Source: G051903925 sp051903925 (lineage in GTDB: Bacteria > Pseudomonadota > Alphaproteobacteria > Zavarziniales > Zavarziniaceae). Taken from it: a stretch of DNA of 64,000 nucleotides. The notes beneath the pieces are model-generated. The model saw nothing but the letters and a program-made list of their open reading frames with translations. It made no database searches and was not told where the DNA came from. Positions 46,027-55,435 of this stretch are shown piece by piece (the stretch's first letter is position 1; each line of letters starts with the position of its first letter). A program made the translations under genes and the position numbers. The DNA lies in assembly GCF_051903925.1 (NCBI RefSeq), contig NZ_CP173678.1, forward strand, positions 2,232,001 through 2,296,000, written 5' to 3'.

Positions 46027-46764
46027 TCAAAGCGCGTGGCCGTCCTCGGGGAACAGGCCGGGATGGCTGGTCAGCAGGTCTTCGCGCAGGTCCGTCAGCG
46101 CCGGCTCGATGCCGGAGCGCGGGCGGGGCAAGTCCAGCGCCATGTCGGCCAGCAGGCGCGTCGGCCGCGGCGACAGGACCAGCAGGCGGTCGGCGACCAG
46201 CAGGGCGTCGTCCAGCCCGGCCACCATGACGATGCTGGTCAGGCCTGGCTTCCAGTGGGCCAGCAGCACCTCCCGGAACAGGCGCGCCGACGACGGGTCG
46301 ATGTCGCGGCGCGGCGCATCGATCAGCAGCAGGTCCGGCTCCGTGCGCAGCGCCGCCACCAGCGCGTCGCGCCGGGACAGGGCCGGGGCGTCACGCCGGC
46401 CGCTGGCCGTAGCACTGGCCAGGCGACGGGCCAGGGGCATCGCCGCGGCCACGGGCGGCAGGACCAGGACGGCGCTGTCGGCAATGCCGATCGCATTGCT
46501 GCGCACGGTCTGGCTGTGCAGGTAGGCGATGTGCAGGTCGTGCGGCGGCGGCTGGATGCCGGCGGCGATCCCCGCCGCGGCCCGACCCTCCAGCCCGGCC
46601 AGCAGGTTCAGGATCGCCGTCTTGCCACAGCCGCGCGGACCCACCAGGCAGGCCATCTGCCCGGGGCCCAGGGTGAAGCGGATGTCGGAGGCGGGAAAGA
46701 AGGCCTGCGTGCGCGCGCCGTCGACCCGGCCCAGATGGACGCTGAGCGGATCCGGCGGGCGCAA
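46027..46764 (-). CDS. Degenerate ABC-type ATPase-like protein upstream of pqqB
   Basis: A 245-residue NitT/TauT-type ABC ATPase in layout. Walker A (VGPRGCGKTA, about residue 41) is intact. The signature LSGGQ is LSRRD, Walker B reads LLLIDAP with Ala for the catalytic Glu, and the H-loop His is not found in IVMVAGLDDAL. ATP hydrolysis should be very weak or absent. TTG is the start codon read here. There is no permease; the partner upstream is a substrate-binding protein. A scaffold or regulatory role for the pqq operon is a guess. Confidence 0.75.
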   Translation of the reverse strand: MRPPDPLSVHLGRVDGARTQAFFPASDIRFTLGPGQMACLVGPRGCGKTAILNLLAGLEGRAAAGIAAGIQPPPHDLHIAYLHSQTVRSNAIGIADSAVLVLPPVAAAMPLARRLASATASGRRDAPALSRRDALVAALRTEPDLLLIDAPRRDIDPSSARLFREVLLAHWKPGLTSIVMVAGLDDALLVADRLLVLSPRPTRLLADMALDLPRPRSGIEPALTDLREDLLTSHPGLFPEDGHAL

Positions 46765-46810
46765 GGCTACCCCCGGCCGACCGGCGCGCCGACGGGTCGC
46801 GGCGCCGGCT

Positions 46811-47797
46811 TCAGGAGTCGAGGCCCCAGAATGTGCCCTGCGGCACCGTCAACGGCTCGCCCAGCGCCTGGCCGGCGCGGCGCACCAGGTCGCGCGCGCG
46901 CTCGACCTCCAGCTCGCTCCAGGGTTCGCTGATGCCGCTGGTGAAGCTGCTGCGCAGGGCGTCGATGGTGCTGACCTGGAGCGTCCCCAGCATGGGACGC
47001 AGGTAGTCCCATTCGCCCGGCTCCGACCGCAGGACGCGCTGCGACGTGCCGATCGTGTCCAGCAGGCGGCGCAGCACGTCGGGGCGGCTGGCCGCGAAAT
47101 CCTCGCGGAAGGCCAGGCCCGCCAGGGCGACGCCGCTGTCTATGCCCAGGCCGCGTTCGACCGCGTCAAGGTCGATCACGACGCGGAAGCCCTGGCTTTG
47201 CAGGCGCACGACCGATGGCCAGGGCAGCAGGGCGGCGTCCAGCCTGCCGGCGATCATCTCCTGCTCAACCTGACTGGGTCCCCAGTGCAGGCGCGAGCTT
47301 TGCGTCAGGTCCAGGCGGCTGACATGGGCGGCGGCAGCGCGCAGCAACAGCCAGGCGCCGTCGTCCTTGGGTCCGGCAATGCCGATCCGCTTGTCGACCA
47401 GGTCGGCGACGGCGCGGATATCGGAGCCGTCCGCCACGACCAGGGCCGAGGGCGCACCGCTGCCCAGCGGAACGAAGGTGATGGGCGCGCCGCGGCCGCG
47501 CTGCTTGGCGACCCACATCCAGTCCACGGCGACCAGGTCGACCGTGCCGTCGATCAGCGCCCGGCCCGCATCCTCGTCATTGCTGAAGCGCTGGATCTCG
47601 ACGTCCAGGCCCTCGCGCTGGTCCAGCTGCTGGCCCTTGACGGTGTCAAGCTCGTAGCGCAGCGGGGCATCCAGCGCGTGGCCGACCCGCACCTTGTCCG
47701 CGGCCTGGGCCGCGGTCCCCAGGGGGGCCAGCACCAGCATCGTCGCCGCCCAAAGCACCGCCGTCCGCACCATCCCCGACACCGCCACTGAACGCAT
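46811..47797 (-). CDS. NitT/TauT-like ABC substrate-binding protein
   Basis: A 328-residue exported protein: signal peptide to about residue 36 (TAAQA), then a periplasmic binding-protein type 2 fold (DKVRVGHALDAPLRYEL; FVPLGSGAPSALVVADGSDI; GIAGPKDDGAWLLL). ATG 47797 lies just after GGAGGTGG. It heads the group SBP, degenerate ATPase, pqqBCD. The ligand is unknown; a metal or PQQ-related role is possible from context only. Confidence 0.85.
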   Translation of the reverse strand: MRSVAVSGMVRTAVLWAATMLVLAPLGTAAQAADKVRVGHALDAPLRYELDTVKGQQLDQREGLDVEIQRFSNDEDAGRALIDGTVDLVAVDWMWVAKQRGRGAPITFVPLGSGAPSALVVADGSDIRAVADLVDKRIGIAGPKDDGAWLLLRAAAAHVSRLDLTQSSRLHWGPSQVEQEMIAGRLDAALLPWPSVVRLQSQGFRVVIDLDAVERGLGIDSGVALAGLAFREDFAASRPDVLRRLLDTIGTSQRVLRSEPGEWDYLRPMLGTLQVSTIDALRSSFTSGISEPWSELEVERARDLVRRAGQALGEPLTVPQGTFWGLDS

Positions 47798-47919
47798 CTC
47801 CACCTCCATCGCGGGGGGAGTATGGCGCGAATCGCGGACATTCGCGACTGGGGTTAAGACGGGGATCGCAGAATGAGAGACTCTTGGCGAAGGCGTTGGA
47901 AATATGCTCCGGTGCCGCC

Positions 47920-49605
47920 ATGGATCCGATCGAGGAAGCGGGTGCTGCCCTGCGGGCAGGCGACCTGGCGCGGGCCGAACGGCTGTTCCGCGCAGGCGGC
48001 GACGATCCCCGCGCGCTGCATGGAATGGGGATTGTCGCGCTGCAGCGGGGCGATGCGCGCGGGGCCTCCCGCCTCCTGGGCCAGGCCGTGCAGCGCCGGC
48101 CCAACGACCCGGCCCTGCTGTCAGACTTCGGCACTGCCTGCCTGATGGCGGGGGAGGCGCGGGCCGCGGTCCAGGGTTTCTCCCGCCTGGTGCAGGTTGC
48201 CCCCCGCTCGGCCGAGGCACAGTTCAACCTGGGCTGTGCCCTGGGCCTGGCGCAGCGGCCAGCGGAGGCGGAGGCCGCCTATCGCCGTGCCCTGGCGCTG
48301 GAGCCGGGGCGGCGGGATGCCGCCAACAACCTGGGCGGCGTGCTCCAGGCGCAGGGGAGGGTGGCAGAGGCGGTCGTCATCTGGCAGGAGGCGCTGGCGC
48401 GACAGCCCGATGACCCGGAACTGCTGGCCAACATGGCCCATGGGCTGGAGATGCTGAACCGGCTGCAGGAGGCGGAGGATGCCTGCATCCGCCTGCTGGC
48501 GCTGGTGCCGGATCATGCCCCGATCCTGCTGCTGCGTGCCCGCCTGGCGCGGCGGCGGGGCGACCTGGCCATCGCCCGCGCAGGCTTCGACGCCCTGCTG
48601 AGGGGGCGCCTGGCACCGGCGCTTGAGGCGGAGGCCCATGCCGAGCTGGCGCAGGTTCTAGACAAGCTGGGCGAGGCGCGGCCTGCCTTCCGCGCCGTGG
48701 CCAGGGCCAACGCCCTGCGCACGACGCTGCTGCAGGGCTTCGACCCGGCCCGCGCGCGGCGCCATGCCCAGGCCATGGCCGCCTGGTGGCGACCCGGCTG
48801 GACCGCGGGCCGGCAGCAGGCTGACGATCCGATTGACCCCGCCCCGGTCTTCTTCGTGGGCTTCCCGCGCTCCGGCACGACCCTGATGGAGGAGATGCTG
48901 GCCGCCCATCCGGCATTGGCCACGACGGGCGAGCGCAGCCCGCTGGAGGCGGTGCTGGCGCCGCTGCGCCAAGGCCTCGCCTCGGGCGCCTATCCCGCCA
49001 GCCTGGAAGCGCTGGACGCGGGCGAGGTGGCGGCCCTGCGTCGTGGCTTCCGGGAGGAGACGGCCCGTATCCTGGGGCCGCAGGGCAGGGCCAAGCGCCT
49101 GGTCGACAAGCTGCCGCTGAACCTGATCGACCTGGGCGCGATCGAACTGCTGCTGCCGGAGGCGCGCGTGCTGGTCGCGCTGCGCGATCCGCGCGATGTC
49201 TGCCTGTCCTGCTTCATGCAGGATTTCGAGCCGAACGACGCCATGGCCAACTTCCTGGACCTGGGCAGTACGGCCGCCTTCTACGCCGACGTGATGGGCC
49301 TGTGGCTGCGCTATCGCGACGGCTTGGCGCTGCCCGTTCTGGATTACCGGTACGAGGACCTGATCGGCGACGTGGCGGGCACGGTGCGCCGCGTCCTCGA
49401 CTTCATCGGCGAGCCGTTCGACCCCGCCGTGCTGACCTACCGCGACCGGATGACCAGCCGCTATGTCGCAACCCCCAGCCGCGATGCCGTGACCCAACCG
49501 ATCAACCGGAAGGCCATCGGCCGCTGGCACGCCTATGCCGAAGACCTGGCCCCCATCCTGCCTGTCCTGGCGCCGTTCGTGGAGGCGTTCGGGTACGAGG
49601 TTTAG
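47920..49605 (+). CDS. TPR-sulfotransferase fusion protein
   Basis: A 561-residue protein. Residues about 1-260 are tandem TPR repeats (repeated ALxxxPxxxxAxxNLG patterns). From about 300 a sulfotransferase domain follows, with the 5'-phosphosulfate loop GFPRSGTTLMEEML near residue 315 and a RDPRDVCLSCF 3'-PAPS-type motif near 425. It should sulfate a protein or glycan from PAPS. ATG 47920 is preferred over TTG 47884. Target unknown. Confidence 0.85.
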   Translation: MDPIEEAGAALRAGDLARAERLFRAGGDDPRALHGMGIVALQRGDARGASRLLGQAVQRRPNDPALLSDFGTACLMAGEARAAVQGFSRLVQVAPRSAEAQFNLGCALGLAQRPAEAEAAYRRALALEPGRRDAANNLGGVLQAQGRVAEAVVIWQEALARQPDDPELLANMAHGLEMLNRLQEAEDACIRLLALVPDHAPILLLRARLARRRGDLAIARAGFDALLRGRLAPALEAEAHAELAQVLDKLGEARPAFRAVARANALRTTLLQGFDPARARRHAQAMAAWWRPGWTAGRQQADDPIDPAPVFFVGFPRSGTTLMEEMLAAHPALATTGERSPLEAVLAPLRQGLASGAYPASLEALDAGEVAALRRGFREETARILGPQGRAKRLVDKLPLNLIDLGAIELLLPEARVLVALRDPRDVCLSCFMQDFEPNDAMANFLDLGSTAAFYADVMGLWLRYRDGLALPVLDYRYEDLIGDVAGTVRRVLDFIGEPFDPAVLTYRDRMTSRYVATPSRDAVTQPINRKAIGRWHAYAEDLAPILPVLAPFVEAFGYEV

Positions 49606-49644
49606 GTTCGTACTCTCGCACTCAAGTGTATCGTGGTGGCCGCC

Positions 49645-49959
49645 ATGGAGACGTCAGACCTGACCCTGCGCGACGCGACTGTCGAAGATGTCGTCGATCT
49701 GGTCGCCAGCATCGTTGACTGGCGCGATCACCGGGCGAAGTACGGACGGCGCGGACCCGTCACCCTTCACTATCGTCGGATGGCCGACGCCGAGATGAGC
49801 CTGCACAATCGGCTGCGCGACGCTGGCGAGGCACTCAACCGTCTCGGCGGTCTCAGCCCGATGCGCAGAGCGTACTTCGCCGCCGTTCGGCAGCACGGCC
49901 CCAGGGCGGAGATCATCGTACGCTCGGCATGGCGGGGCATCGGGTCCTGGCGATACTGA
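49645..49959 (+). CDS. Hypothetical small protein
   Basis: A 104-residue predicted soluble protein (METSDLTLRDATVEDVVDL), basic C-terminus rich in Arg and Trp. No family recognised. It starts 39 bp after the TPR-sulfotransferase gene and converges with the ethylmalonyl-CoA mutase gene. Coding status is uncertain, since GC-rich sequence opens frames by chance. Confidence 0.45.
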   Translation: METSDLTLRDATVEDVVDLVASIVDWRDHRAKYGRRGPVTLHYRRMADAEMSLHNRLRDAGEALNRLGGLSPMRRAYFAAVRQHGPRAEIIVRSAWRGIGSWRY

Positions 49960-49990
49960 CCCTGCCGTCGTTCACCAATCGATTCGGGCG

Positions 49991-51967
49991 TCACGCCGCC
50001 TGGGCGGGGGCGGCGACGAGTTCGACGATGTCGGCCATGATCTGGTCCAGGCGATAGTCCTTGGGCGTGTAGACGCGGGCAACACCCGCGGCCCGCAGCG
50101 TCGCCTCGTCCTCCGGCGGGATGATGCCGCCGACGACCACGGGCACGTCGCCAAGGCCGGCCGCACGCATCCGCTCCATCGTGTCCGTCACCAGCGCCAC
50201 GTGGCTGCCTGACAGGATCGACAGGCCGACGACGTGCACGCCTTCCTCAAGTGCCGCATTGACGATCTGCGCGGGCGTCGAGCGGATGCCTTCGTAGACC
50301 ACTTCCATCCCCGCATCGCGCGCCCGCACGGCGATCTGCTCGGCACCGTTGGAATGGCCGTCCAGGCCGGGCTTGCCGACCAGGAACTTGATGCGCCGGC
50401 CAAGCTCGGCGGAAACCGCCTCGACCCGCTCGCGCACCGGCGCCAGGTCGCCGGTCGCGGTCGACGCACTGCGGCCGACGCCGGTCGGCGCGCGGTATTC
50501 GCCAAAGACCTCGCGCAGGGTGGCACCCCATTCGCCCGTCGTGACGCCGGCGTGGGCGCAGGCGATGGACGGCTCCATCACGTTGCGCCCCTCGGCCGCT
50601 GCGGCGCGCAGGCTCGCCAGCGCCTTGGCCACCGCCGCCGAATCGCGGGCGCTGCGCCAGGCCTTCAGGCGCTCGACCTGTTCCGCCTCGACCTTGTCAT
50701 CGACCACCAGGATGGCGCCGGCGCCGCTGGCGGCCAGTGGGCTCTCCGCCGTCTCGGTAAACCTGTTCACGCCGACCACGGTCATCGCGCCTGATTCGAT
50801 CTCGCCCAGCCGCTTGCTGTTCGATTCGACCAGCCTCGACTTCATGTAGCTGGACTCGACCGCGGCAATGGCACCGCCCATCGCCTCGATCCGGGCGATC
50901 TCGGCCCGCGCCTCGGCCTTCAGCGCCTCGACCTTGGCCTCGACCACGGGGGAGCCGTCGAACAGGTCCGGGTATTCCAGCAGGTCGGTCTCGAACGCCA
51001 GGATCTGCTGGCAGCGCAGCGACCATTGCTGGTCCCAGGGCCGCGGCAGGCCCAAAGCCTCGTTCCAGGCGGGCAGCTGGACCGAGCGGGCGCGCGCCGA
51101 CTTGCTCAGCGTCACGGCCAGCATCTCGAGCAGGATGCGGTAGACGTTGTTCTCCGGCTGCTGCTCGGTCAGGCCCAGCGAATTGACCTGCACGCCATAG
51201 CGGAAGCGACGCAGCTTCTCGTCCGCAACGCCATAGCGCTCCTTCGTGATCTCGTCCCACAGCTCGGTGAAGGCCCGCATCTTGCAGATCTCGGTCACGA
51301 AGCGGATGCCGGCGTTCACGAAGAAGCTGATGCGGCCCACGACCTGCGGGAACTGGCTGTCCGGCACCTGGCCGCTGGCCTTGACCGTGTCGAGGACGGC
51401 GATGGCGGTCGCCAGGGCAAAGGACAGTTCCTGGACCGGCGTCGCCCCTGCCTCCTGCAGGTGATAGGAGCAGACGTTCATCGGGTTCCACTTGGGCACC
51501 TGGGCCACCGAGAATCCGATCGTGTCCGAGATCAGCCGCATCGAGGGCTGTGGCGGGAAGATGTAGGTCCCGCGCGAGAGGTACTCTTTGATGATGTCGT
51601 TCTGCGTCGTCCCCTGGAGCGCGGCGCGGGGCGCGCCCTGCTCCTCGGCCACCGCGATGTAGAGCGCCAGCAGCCAGGCGGCGGTCGCATTGATCGTCAT
51701 CGAGGTGTTCATCCGCTCAAGCGGGATCCCCTCGAACAGGGTGCGCATGTCCCCGATATGGCAGACGGGCACCCCCACCTTGCCCACCTCGCCGCGGGCC
51801 AGGACATGGTCGCTGTCATAGCCCGTCTGGGTCGGCAGGTCGAAAGCGACCGACAGGCCGGTCTGGCCGCGGGCCAGATTCGTCCGGTACAGCGCATTGG
51901 ACGCGGCCGCGGACGAATGGCCGGAATAGGTGCGGATCAGCCAGGGCTGTTCCCGTGTCGTCGTCAT
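49991..51967 (-). CDS. ecm: Ethylmalonyl-CoA mutase (MeaA/Ecm)
   Basis: A 658-residue adenosylcobalamin-dependent mutase converting ethylmalonyl-CoA to methylsuccinyl-CoA. The catalytic domain opens RTYSGHSSAAASNALYR and has GRISFFVNAGIRFVTE; the B12-binding motif DGHSNGAEQ near residues 535-543 puts the lower-ligand His in DxHxxG. Fused single-chain form as in MeaA. It is divergent from ccr across 257 bp, and the pathway's next oxidation gene is nearby. Confidence 0.93.
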   Translation of the reverse strand: MTTTREQPWLIRTYSGHSSAAASNALYRTNLARGQTGLSVAFDLPTQTGYDSDHVLARGEVGKVGVPVCHIGDMRTLFEGIPLERMNTSMTINATAAWLLALYIAVAEEQGAPRAALQGTTQNDIIKEYLSRGTYIFPPQPSMRLISDTIGFSVAQVPKWNPMNVCSYHLQEAGATPVQELSFALATAIAVLDTVKASGQVPDSQFPQVVGRISFFVNAGIRFVTEICKMRAFTELWDEITKERYGVADEKLRRFRYGVQVNSLGLTEQQPENNVYRILLEMLAVTLSKSARARSVQLPAWNEALGLPRPWDQQWSLRCQQILAFETDLLEYPDLFDGSPVVEAKVEALKAEARAEIARIEAMGGAIAAVESSYMKSRLVESNSKRLGEIESGAMTVVGVNRFTETAESPLAASGAGAILVVDDKVEAEQVERLKAWRSARDSAAVAKALASLRAAAAEGRNVMEPSIACAHAGVTTGEWGATLREVFGEYRAPTGVGRSASTATGDLAPVRERVEAVSAELGRRIKFLVGKPGLDGHSNGAEQIAVRARDAGMEVVYEGIRSTPAQIVNAALEEGVHVVGLSILSGSHVALVTDTMERMRAAGLGDVPVVVGGIIPPEDEATLRAAGVARVYTPKDYRLDQIMADIVELVAAPAQAA

Positions 51968-52224
51968 GTCCGAAAACCCTCGCGCGTGCTGCGCCGCATT
52001 ATGGCCTTGCCAGCAGGGATTTCACGGCGAATCATTCGAGGTCAACCGGTCCTGACCAATTCGGCGTCCGGCCAGCGCCCGCTGCATGTGCGATTGAAAC
52101 GGTGTTTTTCTCGCAGGTGCGGTGCAGCGTCGCATTGGAACGCCTGGGTTGTCCTGCCTTTGTGTCGCGCCCTGAACCCGAATCCTGGCCTTGTCGGCCT
52201 GGCCATGCGGAGTGGAGATCCCCG

Positions 52225-53511
52225 ATGAGCATCGCGCAAGCCGAGATCACGAGCGAACAGCCCGTCCTCAAGGACCTGTACGAAATCGGTGAGGTGCCGC
52301 CGCTCGGCCATGTGCCCAAGAACATGTACGCCTGGTGCATCCGGCGCGAGCGGCACGGCCCGCCAGAGGATGCGATGCAGGTCGAAGTGGTGCCGACCTG
52401 GGAGCTGGACAGCCACGACGTCCTCGTCCTCGTGATGGCGGCGGGCGTCAACTACAACGGTGTCTGGGCGGGCCTGGGCACGCCGGTTTCCCCGTTCGAT
52501 GGCCACAAGCAGCCGTTCCACATCGCGGGCTCCGATGCGTCGGGCGTGATCTATGCCGTCGGCTCCAAGGTCACGCGCTGGAAGGTGGGGGACGAGGTCG
52601 TCATCCACTGCAACCAGGACGACGGCGACGACGAGGAGTGTAACGGCGGCGACCCGATGTTCTCGACCTCCCAGCGCATCTGGGGCTACGAGACGCCGGA
52701 TGGGTCGTTCGCGCAGTTCTGCCGCGTCCAGGACCGGCAGCTGATGATCCGGCCCAAGCACCTGACCTGGGAGGAGGCGGCCTGCTACACGCTGACGCTG
52801 GCCACCGCGTATCGCATGCTGTTCGGCCATCGCCCGCACATCCTGCGCCCTGGCCAGAACGTGCTGGTGTGGGGTGCTTCGGGCGGCCTGGGCTCCATGG
52901 CCGTGCAGCTGATCTCGGTCGCCGGCGCCAATGCGATCGGCGTGATTTCCGATCCCACGAAGAAGGACTTCGTGCTGTCGCTGGGCGCCAAGGGCGTCAT
53001 CAACCGCAACGACTTCAAGTGCTGGGGCCAGATGCCGATTGTCGGCACGCCCGAGTTCGATGCCTGGACCAAGGAAGCCCGCAAGTTCGGCAAGGCGATC
53101 TGGGACATCACGGGCAAGGGCAACGACGTCGACTTCGTCTTCGAACATCCGGGCGAGGCGACCTTCCCCGTGTCGTGCCTGGTCGTGAAGCGTGGCGGCA
53201 TGGTCGTGTTCTGCGCCGGCACCACCGGCTACAACATCACCTTCGACGCGCGCTATGTCTGGATGCGGCAGAAGCGCGTGCAGGGCAGCCACTTCGCCAA
53301 CCTGCTGCAGGCCAGCCAGGCCAACCAGCTGGTGGTCGAGCGGCGGCTCGACCCTTGCATGTCGGAAGTCTTCGCCTGGGACGACATCCCGCGCGCCCAC
53401 ACCAAGATGTGGAAGAACCAGCACAAGCCAGGGAACATGGCCGTGCTCGTCACCGCCTCGCAGCCCGGCCTGCGCACGGTCGAGGACGTGATCGAAGCCT
53501 ATCAGGGTTGA
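52225..53511 (+). CDS. ccr: Crotonyl-CoA carboxylase/reductase
   Basis: A 428-residue NADPH-dependent carboxylating reductase making ethylmalonyl-CoA from crotonyl-CoA and CO2. The zinc-independent MDR fold shows NVLVWGASGGLGSMAVQL near residue 213 and VNYNGVWAGLGTPVSPFDGHKQPFHIAGSDASG near 80. Length and sequence fit Ccr rather than ordinary enoyl reductases. ATG 52225 follows GTGGAGAT. With the divergent ecm and downstream mcd it encodes the signature steps of the ethylmalonyl-CoA pathway. Confidence 0.95.
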   Translation: MSIAQAEITSEQPVLKDLYEIGEVPPLGHVPKNMYAWCIRRERHGPPEDAMQVEVVPTWELDSHDVLVLVMAAGVNYNGVWAGLGTPVSPFDGHKQPFHIAGSDASGVIYAVGSKVTRWKVGDEVVIHCNQDDGDDEECNGGDPMFSTSQRIWGYETPDGSFAQFCRVQDRQLMIRPKHLTWEEAACYTLTLATAYRMLFGHRPHILRPGQNVLVWGASGGLGSMAVQLISVAGANAIGVISDPTKKDFVLSLGAKGVINRNDFKCWGQMPIVGTPEFDAWTKEARKFGKAIWDITGKGNDVDFVFEHPGEATFPVSCLVVKRGGMVVFCAGTTGYNITFDARYVWMRQKRVQGSHFANLLQASQANQLVVERRLDPCMSEVFAWDDIPRAHTKMWKNQHKPGNMAVLVTASQPGLRTVEDVIEAYQG

Positions 53512-53566
53512 TCGGCAGGGAGCAGGCCCCGGGTGCTCCAGGGGCCTTCCCCGCACGTAGATGCAG

Positions 53567-53678
53567 ATGCTTCGAGACGCGTCCCTGCAGGCCGCTCCTC
53601 AGCATGACGCCGTTGGGATATGGGGCCCTCTCTCCCAAGGTCGTCATCCTGAGGAGGCCGTAGGCCGTCTCGAAGGAT
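53567..53678. repeat. Palindromic intergenic repeat of a different family
   Basis: Outer arms read ATGCTTCGAGACG and CGTCTCGAAGGAT; inner arms GCTCCTCAGCATGAC and GTCATCCTGAGGAGG. The CCTGAGGAG/TCTCGAAGGATG pattern is a familiar dispersed element in alphaproteobacteria. It lies between ccr and mcd. Confidence 0.75.
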
Positions 53679-53735
53679 GTTGACGCGACGCCCCAACCGA
53701 TCCGGGGCGGGCGCACCCTTTCCGAGGATACCTGA

Positions 53736-55427
53736 ATGTCCGCAGTCACCGCCCGTCCCGCCGATTCGAGCGCTGTCCTGCCCGACCTGCTGGCGCTCGC
53801 CGCCCAGTCGATCGACGCGGCCGAAGGGCTGCTGGCCGCAGCGCGGCAGGGGGTGGAAGGACTGATCTTCCGCAATGGCCGGTTGGACCAGAAGCTGCTG
53901 GAGGGCGAGCAGTTTGCCGCCCACGGCTATGCCTGGTACGCCACTTATGTCGAGGCGCTGCGTCAGCTGCTGGGCTGGGCCCGGCGCCTGGACGACGAGG
54001 GCAGGCTGGGCGAGCTGGAGGCCCTGATCGTCCAGGCGGGGTTCGGCGAATACCTGGCGCAGATGGCGGGCGGCATCGCCATGAGCCAGGTCGAGGTCGT
54101 GCGCCCCACCGACCTGGGCGTGTCCGACAGCGCGCTGCATGCCTTTTACACCCCGGCCGTCGCGACCCTGGTCGCCAAGGGCAACACGGCCCATGTCCGC
54201 TCAGGCATCGCGCACCTGGTCGAGGGCGCCCTGGCCGGCGGCAGCTTCGGCGAGACCGGCCTGGACGAGACGCTGTCCCTGGTCCGGGACCAGTTCCGCC
54301 GCTTCGCCGACGAGCGGGTGATCCCGCATGCCCATGAATGGCACCTGAAGGACGAGTTCATCCCGATGGAGATCGTCCGCGAGATGGGCGACCTGGGCGT
54401 GTTCGGCCTGACGATCCCCGAGGAATATGGCGGCCTGGGCCTGGGCAAGACGTCGATGTGCGTCGTGTCCGAAGAGCTGTCCCGCGGCTATATCGGCGTC
54501 GGCTCGCTGGGCACCCGGTCCGAGATCGCGGCCGAGCTGATCCTGAACGGCGGGACGGAAGAGCAGAAGCAGTCCTGGCTGCCGCGCATCGCATCGGCCG
54601 AGGTGCTGCCCACCGCCGTCTTCACCGAGCCCAATACCGGCTCCGACCTGGGCAGCCTACGCACGCGCGCGGTCAAGGACGGGGACAGCTGGAAGGTGAC
54701 GGGCAACAAGACCTGGATCACCCATGCCGCGCGCGCCCATGTCATGACCCTGCTGGCCCGCACCGATGCAAGCGAGCCGGGCTACAAGGGCCTGTCGATG
54801 TTCCTGGCCGAGAAGCAGCCGGGTGACGATGCCGAGCCGTTCCCCGACGAGGGCATCTACGGCGGCGAGATCAAGGTCCTGGGCTATCGCGGCATGAAGG
54901 AATACACCGTCGGCTTCGACGGTTTCCCGGTCAAGGCCGAGAACCTGCTGGGGGCGGAGCCGGGCCGCGGCTTCAAGCAGCTGATGACGACGTTCGAATC
55001 GGCGCGCATCCAGACGGCGGCCCGCGCGGTGGGCGTGGCCCAGGCGGCGCTGGAGATCGGCCTGCGCTATGCGCTGGAGCGGCAGCAGTTCGGCAAGCCG
55101 ATCTTTGCCTTCCCCCGCGTCCACGGCAAAGTCGCCTGGATGGTGGTGGAGATCATGATCGCCCGCCAGCTGACCTGGTTCTCGGCCCGGGAGAAGGACG
55201 CCGGCCGGCGCTGCGACCTGGAAGCCGGCATGGCCAAGCTGCTGGGCGCCCGCGTCGCCTGGGCCTGTGCCGACAATGCCGTGCAGATCCATGGCGGCAA
55301 CGGCTATGCCGAGGAATACCCGATCAGCCGCGTCCTCTGCGACGCCCGCATCCTCAACGTCTTCGAGGGCGCGGCCGAGATCCAGGCCAACGTGATCGCC
55401 AGGCGCCTCCTGGAAGGCGCCAACTGA
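53736..55427 (+). CDS. mcd: (2S)-Methylsuccinyl-CoA dehydrogenase
   Basis: A 563-residue acyl-CoA dehydrogenase with an unusually long N-terminal domain (about 170 residues) before the usual fold, a feature of Mcd. FAD-enzyme motifs LTIPEEYGGLGLGKTSM (about 226), FTEPNTGSDLGS and QIHGGNGYAEEYPISRVLCDARI are present. It oxidises methylsuccinyl-CoA to mesaconyl-C1-CoA, the step after Ecm. It is 224 bp downstream of ccr, with a repeat element between. Confidence 0.92.
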   Translation: MSAVTARPADSSAVLPDLLALAAQSIDAAEGLLAAARQGVEGLIFRNGRLDQKLLEGEQFAAHGYAWYATYVEALRQLLGWARRLDDEGRLGELEALIVQAGFGEYLAQMAGGIAMSQVEVVRPTDLGVSDSALHAFYTPAVATLVAKGNTAHVRSGIAHLVEGALAGGSFGETGLDETLSLVRDQFRRFADERVIPHAHEWHLKDEFIPMEIVREMGDLGVFGLTIPEEYGGLGLGKTSMCVVSEELSRGYIGVGSLGTRSEIAAELILNGGTEEQKQSWLPRIASAEVLPTAVFTEPNTGSDLGSLRTRAVKDGDSWKVTGNKTWITHAARAHVMTLLARTDASEPGYKGLSMFLAEKQPGDDAEPFPDEGIYGGEIKVLGYRGMKEYTVGFDGFPVKAENLLGAEPGRGFKQLMTTFESARIQTAARAVGVAQAALEIGLRYALERQQFGKPIFAFPRVHGKVAWMVVEIMIARQLTWFSAREKDAGRRCDLEAGMAKLLGARVAWACADNAVQIHGGNGYAEEYPISRVLCDARILNVFEGAAEIQANVIARRLLEGAN

Positions 55428-55435
55428 GGGCGGCT

